Assembly: GCA_947623455.1 (NCBI GenBank) | Contig: OX392534.1 | Location: forward strand, 6,086,001-6,150,000 | Origin: Mimachlamys varia | Taxonomy: Eukaryota > Mollusca > Bivalvia > Pectinida > Pectinidae | Direction of reading: 5' to 3' | DNA: 64,000 bases | Part shown: positions 12,901-24,900 of the stretch, piece by piece | Position numbering within the stretch: position 1 is the first letter of the stretch | Layout: the number at the start of each line of letters is the position of its first letter | Translations under genes and position numbers: made by a program | The notes under the pieces: model-generated | What the model was told of the DNA's origin: nothing | Databases searched by the model: none | What the model saw: the letters and a program-made list of their open reading frames with translations, nothing else

Positions 12901-15900
12901 CATCTGTGCAGGAAGAGGGTGCGGTCAGCTGTGCTCTCCCAGAAACTTTTCACCAGGACCATAGCTAGGCATGGGTCAGTATATTAGGTTATCTCCACCG
13001 CTAAACATAGATTAGTATATTAGGTAATCTTCACCGCTAAACATGGGTCAGTATATTACGTTATCTTCACCGCTAAACATAGGTCAGTATATTACGTTAT
13101 CTTCACAGCTAAACATGGGTCAGTATATAAGGTTATCTTCACCGCTAAACATGGGTCAGTATATAAAGTTATCTTCACCGCTAAACATGGGTCAGTATAT
13201 AAAGTTATCTTCACCACTAAACATAGGTCAGTATATTAGGTTATCTTCACCACTAGGCATGGGTCAGTATATTACGTTATCTTCACCGCTAAACATGGGT
13301 CAGTATATAAGGTTATCTTCACGGCTAGGCATGGGTCTGTATATTACGTTATCTTCACCACTAGGCATGGGTCAGTATATAAGGTTATCTTCACCACTAA
13401 ACATGGGTCAGTATATTACGTTATCTTCACCACTAAACATAGGTCAGTATATTAGGTTATCTTCACCGCTAAACATGGGTCAGTATATTATGTTATCTTC
13501 ACCGCTAAACATAGGTCAGTATATTACGTTATCTTCACCGCTAAACATAGGTCAGTATATTACGTTATCTTCACCACTAAACATAGGTCAGTTTATAACG
13601 TTATCTTCACCGCTAAACATAGGTCAGTATATTACGTTATCTTTACCACTAAACATAGGTCAGTATATTACGTTATCTTCACCGCTAAACATAGGTCAGT
13701 ATATAACGTTATCTTCACCGCTAGGCATGGGTCAGTATATTACGTTATCCTCACCGCTAAACATAGGTCAGTATATTACGTTATCTTTACCACTAAACAA
13801 AGGTTAGTATATTAGGTAATCTTCACCACTAAACATAGGTCAGTATATTACGTTATCTTCACCACTAAACATAGGTCAGTATATTACGTTAGCTTCACCG
13901 CTAGGCATGGGTCAGTATATTACGTTATCCTCACCGCTAAACATAGGTCAGTATATTACGTTATCTTCACCGCTAAACATGGGTCAGTATATTACGTTAT
14001 CTTCACCGCTAAACATAGGTCAGTATATTACGTTATCTTCACAGCTAAACATGGGTCAGTATATAAGGTTATCTTCACCGCTAAACATAGGTCAGTATAT
14101 TACGTTATCTTCACCGCTAGGCATGGGTCAGTATATTACGTTATCCTCACCGCTAGGCATAAGTCAGTATATTACGTTATGCTCACCGCTAAACATAGGT
14201 CAGTATATTACGTTATCTTCACGGCTAAACATAGGTCAGTATATAAGGTTATCTTCACCGCTAAACATAGGTCAGTATATTACGTTATCTTCACTGCTAG
14301 GCATGGGTCAGTATATTACGTCATCTTCACCGCTAAACATAGGTCAGTATATTACGTCATCTTCACTGCTAAACATGGGTCAGTATATTACGTTATCTTC
14401 ACCACTAAACATGGGTCAGTATATTACGTTAACTTCACCGCTAGGCATGGGTCAGTATATTACGTTATCTTCACCACTAAACATGGGTCAGTATATTACG
14501 TTAACTTCACCGCTAGGCATGTGTCAGTATATTACGTTATCTTCACCGCTAGGCATGGGTCAGTATATTACGTTATCTTCACCGCTAAACATAGGTCAGA
14601 ATATTACGTTATCTTCACCGCTAGGCATGGGTCGGTATATTACGTCATCTTCACCGCTAAACATAGGTCAGTATATTACGTTATCTTCACCGCTAAACAT
14701 AGGTCAGTATATTACGTTATCTTCACCGCTAAACATAGGTCAGTATATTACGTTAACTTCACCGCTAAACATGGGTCAGTATATTACGTCATCTTCACCG
14801 CTAAACATGGGTCAGTATATTACGTCATCTTCACCGCTAGGCATGGGTCAGTATATTACGTTATCTTCACCGCTAAACATAGGTCAGTATATTACGTTAT
14901 CTTCACCGCTAAACATGGGTCAGTATATTACGTTATCTTCACCGCTAGGCATGGGTCAGTATATTACGTTATCTTCACCACTAAACATAGGTCAGTATAT
15001 TACGTTATCTTCACCACTAAACATAGGTCAGTATATTACGTTATCTTCACCGCTAAACATGGGTCAGTATATTACGTTATCTTCACCACTAAACATGGGT
15101 CAGTATATTACGTTATCTTCACCACTAAACATGGGTCAGTATATTACGTTATCTGCACCGCTAAACATGGATCAGTATATTACGTTATCTTCACCGCTAA
15201 ACATGGGTCAGTATATTACGTTATCTTCACCACTAAACATAGGTAAGTATATTACGTTATCTTCACCACTAAACATAGGTCAGAATATTACGTTATCTTC
15301 ACCGCTAAACATGGGTCAGTATATTACGTTATCTTCACCACTAAACATGGGTCAGTATATTACGTTATCTTCACCACTAAACATGGGTCAGTATATTACG
15401 TTATCTTCACCACTAAACATATGTCAGTATATAACGTTAACTTCACCGCTAACCATGGTTCAGTATATTACGTTATCTTCACCGCTAAACATGGGTCAGT
15501 ATATTACGTTAACTTCACCGCTAACCATGGGTCAGTATATTACGTTATCCTCACCGTTAAACATGGGTCAGTATATTACGTTATCCTCACCGCTAAACAT
15601 AGGTCAGTATATTACGTTATCTTCACCGCTAAACATAGGTCAGTATATTACGTTATCCTCACCGCTAAACATAGGTCAGTATATAACGTTATCTTCACCT
15701 CTAAACATGGGTCAGTATATTACGTTATCTTCACCGCTAAACATGGGTCAGTATATTACGTTATCTTCACCGCTAAACATTGGTCAGTATATTAGGTTAT
15801 CTTCACCGCTAGGCATGGGTCAGTATATTACGTTATCTTCACGGCTAAATATGGGTCAGTATATTACGTTGGCTTCACCGCTAAACATGGGTCAGTATAT

Positions 15901-18900
15901 TACGTTATCTTCACCGCTAAACATAGGTCAGTATATTACGTTATCTTCACCACTAAACATGGGTCAGTATATTACGTTATCTTCACCACTAAACATGGGT
16001 CAGTATATTACGTTATCTTCACCACTAAACATATGTCAGTATATAACGTTAACTTCACCGCTAACCATGGTTCAGTATATTACGTTATCTTCACCGCTAA
16101 ACATGGGTCAGTATATTACGTTAACTTCACCGCTAACCATGGGTCAGTATATTACGTTATCTTCACCGTTAAACATGGGTCAGTATATTACGTTATCCTC
16201 ACCGCTGAACATAGGTCAGTATATTACGTTATCTTCACCGCTAAACATAGGTCAGTATATTACGTTATCCTCACCGCTAAACATAGGTCAGTATATAACG
16301 TTATCTTCACCGCTAAACATGGGTCAGTATATTACGTTATCTTTACCACTAAATATAGGTCAGTATATTACGTTATCTTCACCGCTAAACATGGGTCAGT
16401 ATATTAGGTTATCTTCACCGCTAGGCATGGGTCAGTATATTACGTTATCTTCACCGCTAAACATGGGTCAGTATATTAGGTTATCTTCACCGCTAGGCAT
16501 GGGTCAGTATATTACGTTATCTTCACGGCTAAATATGGGTCAGTATATTACGTTGGCTTCACCGCTAAACATGGGTCAGTATATTACGTTATCTTCACCG
16601 CTAAACATAGGTCAGTATATTACGTTATCTTCACCGCTAGGCATGGGTCAGTATATTACGTTATCTTCACGGCTAAATATGGGTCAGTATATTACGTTAT
16701 CTTCACCGCTAAACATGGGTCAGTTTATTACGTTATCTTCACCGCTAGGCATGGGTCAGTATATCACGTTATCTTCCCCGCTAAACATAGGTCAGTATAT
16801 TACGTTATCTCCCCCGCTAAGTATACATGTAGGTCAGTCGCTGACTCGTCACTTGTGTACCCGATGGCATGGTCTGCCAATAACAGGATACTTAACCATA
16901 TTGTTAATATTCTTCCCCTCTTAATTTCAGTTCAATGTTTGATCAAAAGATCCGCCAGCACCGACGAGATTTTGATTTTATTTGGGAGAGATTTGACGAT
17001 GTGTCGTGTTTCACTACCGACGAGATGAAAAAACACGCACAAGGATTTGCATGTGTATCTAAAGACGGCGAGGTCATTGACGATAACTTTGACAATGTGA
17101 GTACTTTAGCACGGTTTATATTTGTTTCCTAATGTTTTAATTACATCATGAATATAGGTTGGCTTCCAAAATCAGTTCTTAACAATAAAAAAGTGTTTCT
17201 GAACATCCACTCAAGTACTGGATATGTATTCATAATACTATTAAGCGTATATCACCAAATGACACATTTATGTGATAAATCATGCGATATATAGAGGCTC
17301 GTCAATACAATATATTTCACGAGTATGCCAGATTTTTTATATTTTCACGAGTGTGAGGCACGATTGAAAATGTAGGTAAAATCTGCCATACGGGTGAAAT
17401 ATATTTGATATTGATGGGGAAACCTTTGACTTTTCTTTTCATTTCATTTTCGAAATTCCCAAACGTCTGATTTAATTTTTAAAATTTGCGGTTACAACCG
17501 ATCGGGAAGTGCCTAAGGCTGATAGAATATAATTACACCACATGATACAGTTATATTAAAATATCAGAGAATACCAAAGCGTCAACAAAACCATAATCCG
17601 AACTCAAAATCGATTAAACTAGGGGCAAAATAGGAACAAAGGGAAGATTTACATGGAGAATCTCGTAAAAGCACAAGAGAATAAGACCAGGTGTTCCGGA
17701 AGAGTAAGCGTCTTCTTCATCGACGACACCCGCCATGTAAATCTTTGTCACATCCAAGTAAACGTCAAGTTCTCAAAATGAGAACCGAGTATCATTGTCA
17801 ATCACAACAAGTAAACACGCTAATGAGTATACTCAAAAACGTTCATTCTCATATCACTTAAAGATACAGAATATTTCGCAATGAGACAAAGATGGCGACC
17901 ATAAAACTTGCTCAGAGTTCTGATCAACCTGCCTCTCTTGAATCCCTGTGTTGTTAGTTTGTTTGTAAGCAGCTGACATCGATCCAAAAGTCCCGATATT
18001 AAGAGCAAGTCCTAGAATATCGAATCAACTGCGACATGTAAACACCATAGGTTAGAGAAGTAGGGATGTTACAATCAAGAAATGGAAAGTTCATGATCGG
18101 AATATTGAAATCATCACGTTTATCGTATAACTTAGTAGTAAGCTGCACTGGTTGGCCCTACTTTAAGTAGAGATCGAGGTAAGCAGCTGATGTAGAAGAG
18201 TCGGTTGTGTCCTTTATTTTCAAGTTCAGAAGGGTATATACGATCGAGGAGGTCAGCAAACCTCTTGTTGTTTATTGACAACACATCGTCGATATATCTG
18301 AAAGTGAAATTAAAAGATTTGGCAAAGTTTTTGTTACCTGTCCTGATTAGTTCTTCCACAAATTCAGCCTCGTATGAAAACAAAAACAAGTCGGCTAAGA
18401 GTGGGCACAGTTTGTTCCCATGGGAATGCCAACAGTCTGCTAGAGAATTTTAACCTAAGATACAAGATAGAATACCAAAGTTCTTAAAGTAAAATTAGGC
18501 AAAATATAAACAAGGGAGTACAATAAGTCCTGAACTATACAATAAACGTGACGATTTCGTTTTTTCCGATCGTTAGCATTTCCTTTCTTGATAGTAACAT
18601 CCTTCATCTCCGATCTATGGTGTTTACATGTCGCAGTTGATTCGTTATTCTAGGGCTTGCTCTAAATATCGAGATATTCGTGATAGATGTCAACTGCTGA
18701 GGAACTTTACGGCACAGGGATCCGAAAGAGACTATGAACAAATGTTGTGATCGCCATCTTGGTATTAATGAGAAATGTTGTGTATTCTTGTAAGATATGA
18801 AGGTGGATGTTTTTGTTTTGCTCATTAATGAGTATGCCCACTTGGTGCGATTGAGAATGATGCCTCAGTTCTCACTTTAAGATCATGATATTACCTAGAT

Positions 18901-21900
18901 TCACATGGTCATCAACGAAACAGAAGACGCTAAATCTTCCAGAATACATTGTCTAATTGTATCTTGTACCTTTTTAAATGTCTCCATGGAAATATTTCCT
19001 TCTTTGGTATTTTGCCATGATTTAATCGATTTTGAGTTCTGATTATGGTTTTGATGACGCTTCGGTATCCTGTGATGTTTTAATTTTTATCAACATAGGC
19101 TCTTGTAATAAGATGATGTAAGGTTGCCCAACAGCTTACTAAATATTCATTTCTAAAATCCTGATATCTGTGTAAGCTTTTAATTAACAAATCAACTACG
19201 ACGTGTTAACAACGTATGTTTGGGAACAGGACAGATACTATTAATAAAGGAGGGAAAGGGAAGGTCACAGAACATATATCAACGTTTGTCGTCACTGTTG
19301 GTCGTGTTACAAGCAATGATATAGAGGGAGACTTTTAAAGTGCCCAGATTCAAAGTTAAGGAAAGTACAATGTATATGCGTTCGATAATGTCAGCAAATG
19401 TGATCGAATCGAGGTGAAACGAAACACAACGACACAAGCAACTGCGCCTATGTGTCAGGGAGAGAAACAAAGGCAGGAATACAATAAAAACTATTGTCGG
19501 TCTTGGCATAGACCAGAATCCAAACAGCAATTTACTTGTCATGATAAGTAACAGACTGACTGGCATTATGTCAAATCACTGTCTTCAATGTACTGGTCGT
19601 TAAGAAAGAAAATCAATGTTGGTAAATTAAAAAAAAACAGAAAACAAATATCCGACATTCTTTCTTTCTTCAAAAAGTGTGTAATTGATAAAAGTAGTGG
19701 ACTCGTGTATAGCAAATCGAGTTCACTGTAAACGTCGCAGTGGTGTCAAAAAGGTTCGAAAAAAAATCAGAGAATACCAAAGCGTCAACAAAACCATAAT
19801 CCGAACTCAAAATCGATTAAAATAGGGGCAAAATAGGAACAAAGGAAAGATTTACATGGAGACCCTTGTAAAAGCACAAGAGAATAAGACCAGGTGTTCC
19901 TGGTCTTATCCTCTTAGAAAGCATGTGTTGACAAATTTAGCTATACTTGTATGTAATAATGAAAATTCGTATGTAAGTCAAGTATGGCGTTTATCTGACG
20001 TTCAAAACTTTTGTGTCCTCCCTCAGATCCGGGAGAAGCTGCAGACGTGTGGTAAGAGACTGAAGAACGTCAGTGACGAGTATGACGCTGCTAAGGAGGC
20101 GTGGATTATCTCTGACAGTACGGTACTACAGAACCAACGCTGGTCAGTATTACTACTACTCCTAATAAACCCATTTATCACAATACTGACCCGTTCAGTC
20201 ATGTCATACGGCCATGACATAAAATATGGCATTTAACTTGTGTAATAACACTATTGTGACGTCATAGGACTTTCTCAGTTATTAAATTCTTACCGTTAAA
20301 TTTGCCTATCTGATAAAAATGAATTTGAGAGTTTTAATGTATTTCCTCGTGAATAAAAGTTATATGACCTAATACACCTTTGAACTCGTTTAATAAATTC
20401 TATATTTCACAAAATAACCGTGTAAGATTCTCTATTTAAAATGGAAGCAATTTTGGCGAAATAAAAAATACGGTTTCAACGTTTCAGTTTGGAATAAAAC
20501 GAATCCAAAATTTTGAAATAATTTGAAATGTCAATCCTAAGTTTGATTTGTGAAATTTGAGATGACCATTGTACAGAAAGCGGTTTCTTCCATATCTTAG
20601 TCACATGTACCATTCCAGAAGAGAACACCATGAAATATGAAAAAATGCAAACACGCCTTTTATAGTGAATTTGTATGAACTGAAATATTCGGGATTTTTT
20701 TGAACGAATGAATATTAATATGAATACCAAGCAGTTAATATACACTGTAGGTAAAACAAAATATAAGAATGTGACAAATAATACTAACTGTATAAATGTC
20801 AGGGAGGGAAAGGCAGACCGCATTGTGGAACTGAGCAAGGCACGGCTCCAAAAGTTCAGGGATTGCAGATCTAAACACAGACTGACGTACCACGAACAGA
20901 AAATGTTTGCGTTCGACCGGTAAGATTGCTGTTTGATACCCACTTTGTTTCGTCATGTGAAAAAATAAACAATCACCTATTAACTCTTTGGGGTGATAAA
21001 GAGAATGTGTGAGAGTTGTCGTACTATTGGGAATCAGAGCCATGATGTGGTATATTGGGGTTCGACGGTCTCTTGATAACTATGGTAATTAAGGACCAAA
21101 CAAATATCTACTATTGGCAACCATTTGATGAATCGAAAATAAATTAAGTTAAACGTAAAATAAAGTTTTCATCATCAACAAATGGATCATCGTAGAGTGT
21201 TGAAATAGCACAATGAAGTGAAATATGGGCATTTATTTAAAATATCCCATAATGGATAGAAGTGGAAAGACATATATATGGCTGCCGTAAAAAGGAATCA
21301 CTTAGGCTTATGAAATCGTAGTTTGTAAAACAGACCTTTGTTTCTTATGTAATCAAATAATGTCTCCATGTCTATTGAAATAAAAAGGATTTAATGTTCC
21401 TTATATCGCATTGTTTGCTAAAATCTTGAAATCGCATACTGTAAATGTACATATTTTAGCGGTCATTTTATTTTAGCAATCATCGCACTGAAAACATTCT
21501 GTTAAATCATGACTGTGCTAATGACAGTGTTCGTGTTTGAGTGGGCTAATTCATCGTTTTGCTTATCTGTTTAATTTCGAATATGCGCTTATTTAATTGT
21601 GCCAGACAATATACGATTACTGTATTTATCAGATACGGATGTGTGATATAAATATGAACAGTGAGGAGTTGAGAGAGGCCAGCCTCCTGGAATCTGTATC
21701 TCCGTCGGGTAGACAAAGCTTGAATATTGATTGCACTTTAAAATGTCGTTTTTAGTCAAGTATATAACAACGAGGTTTATATTTGGTATGGTTTCCAGGA
21801 AGGCTATGGGAGATCTCCTCAAGAAAGCTCTCCATGGGTTTGAAGATTGTCGGCAAAGCCTAGCAGAAACACATCTCAAGTTCATCGTATGGCACAGGTT

Positions 21901-24900
21901 TGTTTTGAATGGAGAATTACTAAAACGTCGTGACTGGAATTTTGCATTAAAATACATAAATGCATCCCATTTTCGCATATCAGTTATTTAGATAAAAAAA
22001 ATAAATTCTGGCGGGGGTCTTATTTATTATTCAACATCTACGTTAAAGTAAACTTTTCACAGTACTTTTGTTATCCGATTGAATTAAAACTTGGCCGTAT
22101 TATTCATGCAATCATATTATGAATACCTAATCTAAATTAACACGAAACAGTTTAACAGGATCACTTATGTTTTGGGTTAAAACATTTAGATTTTAAGTAT
22201 TCGCGTTATGACATCTCGTTTAACAATGCAATTGTCATCCAACTGAATTAAAACTTGGCCGATTTATATATACTTAATACACAACCCATTATTTGGATAA
22301 AAATATTATTTCACAGGTCGAGGTAAAACCTGATGTTTGGTAGATTTTGAGAATTTACGTTACAGTTAAATTTTCAGTGTTATTGATATGCCATTAAAAT
22401 GAAACACGGTCAACTAACCGAAAAAATCATACTGATCACAAGCAAAAAATCGACTTCAACAAAACCATAATCCGAACTCAAAATTGATTAAACTAAAGGC
22501 AAAATAGGAACTAAGGAAAGATTAACATGGAGACCCACGTAAAAGTACAAGAGAATAAGGCCAGGTGTTCTGGAAGAGTTAGGGTCTTCTGCTTCATCGG
22601 CGAACTAACATCTAAAGAACTCGATCTTTAGAATTTTTTTTTCGCAAGTTCACCTATTATGTGTTAAAAATGTCGAAGTATTTACGCGGAGGCAATTGAA
22701 AAAGTACAAGAGAACAATTATTAATAGCAAATTTATTTATACATTATTATGTATAATATATATTTCACTTTTCAATTTTCAACTGTTTCATATTGAAACA
22801 TTAAGAAGAACTACTGTGTGTATTTTGCCATTCTACAGGTATCATATTTAAACATTAAGAACTACTGTGTGTATTATGCCGTACTACATATATCATATTA
22901 TAACATTAAGAACTACTGTGTGTATTATGCCGTTCTACATGTATCATATTATAACATTAAGAACTACTGTGTGTATTATGCCGTTCTACATGTATCATAT
23001 TTCAACATTAAGAACTACTGTGTGTATTATGCCGTTCTACATGTTTCATATTATAACATTAAGAACTACTGTGTGTATTATGCCGTACTACATGTATCAT
23101 ATTATAACATTAAGAACTACTGTGTTTATTATGCCGTTCTACATGTATCATATTATAACATTAAGAACTACTGTGTGTATTATGCCGTTCTACATGTATC
23201 ATATTTCAACATTAAGAACTACTGTGTGTATTATGCCGTTCTACATGTATCATATTATAACATTAAGAACTACTGTGTGTATTATGCCGTTATGCCGATG
23301 AATGTAAGACGCATGCTATTACAATAATACAGTATTGGATGCAAGAATCTGGAAGAGTTGAATTATTTGTCTTCGGGGGTGAAAGAGTTTTGGACTCATT
23401 CAGTGGTATTGAATGCCAATCAAATGAAAATATAGAATACAGTTTAAAGGGACACGGGGTTATACACAATCTTAATGCCTACTATATAAAAGTTTGGTTT
23501 GCACTGAAAAAATAATTCAACCAATAGTTCGTTTAAACACTTTCAAATTAGATGAAGACAACTTCATGACTGAAAATAAACGAGCAAAGTCAACTAAGTT
23601 ATTGCGTTAATACAGAACGCCAACAACGATGAAAGGAAAAATCAATTAACCTATATGCATATAGTACAAGAATTATGATTCAACAGTTTAGCATATAAAC
23701 GTAATTGTATTATGGGTGTATTACTTTTTATAATTTCAGACATTACACTGGATTTTCACAGAGTATAAAAGATGTCGGAGGGAACCTAGAAGACCTGCGG
23801 TCGTCGATTGGGGATCTTGTGAAAATTCTTCAGGTTAGTCGACATCAAATGATCAAGTCTAAGTGATTTTGCTATAAATTGATATGAATTTTTGTCTTTT
23901 TCGATCGGAATTTATTTTAAGACCATTTATCTTTGCGTGTAATATAGCTGAAAACCTTTTTTATTATAGGGAGTACCTGAAACGCTACCCCCTCCCCAGA
24001 AACCTGCATCACTGATAAGAAAATCATTGGCACAGGACATGAAGTTTGGGTAGGTATGAGTTTGTGTAATATTCCCGAAATACTTTCAGTTTCAGCTATA
24101 TATTAGAGAGCTGCATGTTTTGGAAAAAAAAGATTTCTTGGCCCATGAAACCGTTTTAATAATAGAAAAGGTATTTTGTCACCAAGCCATTTTTTCCTAT
24201 TGTAAAATTGTTATGCCCCCGCCATGAAAGGGAGTGGGGCAGATAGTGTTACCCATGTACGTCCCGTCCCGTCCCATGATAATGTAACCAGCTGGGGCGG
24301 GGGCATTTTTGTGTCACAGACATATCTAGTTTTTTTTAAAATCTAATGTGTCAGTGATTTTGAAATCAATTATTTATAAAGCTTGAGCCGAATACTGTTT
24401 TTATACATTTTGTTTTTTTTCCCCTCTAACATCATATCAGTAAGTAAGAAGAAAGCTTGAACGTAGCATCCCCGCAAAAGAATATTGAGAACGGCTGTAT
24501 AAAACGGGACTGATATTTACTGATTATTTAACATAAATGGAAGTCGAATATTGAAATTTTAGTTAAATATGGTTTGTGTTTTAGTGTTGATGGTTTTGGG
24601 AAGGAGCTGACAGAGAACCAGTCTCTGGTAGAAGAGACACGTGAACAGATTAAGAGGTAAGCAGACAATAACATAACTGCTTAAAGCATGCTGTATCTAG
24701 TCCTGTAGAAGCAGTCAGATGTATACGTATATACATGTATGTAAAGAAATGTAATAAGTTTTCCTTGGGAAGTAGAATACGTTTCCGCAAGGCCTTTCTG
24801 CCTTCTCAGGCGTCTTCAGTCCGCCTGAAGAAACATCAGAAGGCAGAAAGGCCTTGAGGCAAAGTTTTTGTTCTTTATTTATATAGTCTATGTGCTATGT

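Noticed and set aside
12964..16815. CRISPR-like array
   Set aside because: Units are contiguous without unique spacers, and the genome is eukaryotic. The same applies to the other arrays.
13907..16924. 1005-codon open frame (GQYITLSSPLN repeats) and overlapping frames
   Set aside because: A 36-bp repeat is open in frames that lack a stop in the unit. It is intronic, built from the donor region of a TBK1 exon, and out of frame with that exon.
22818..23327. Two overlapping frames of YCVYYAVLHVSYYNI type
   Set aside because: A 51-bp tandem repeat in a TBK1 intron, without flanking coding sequence.
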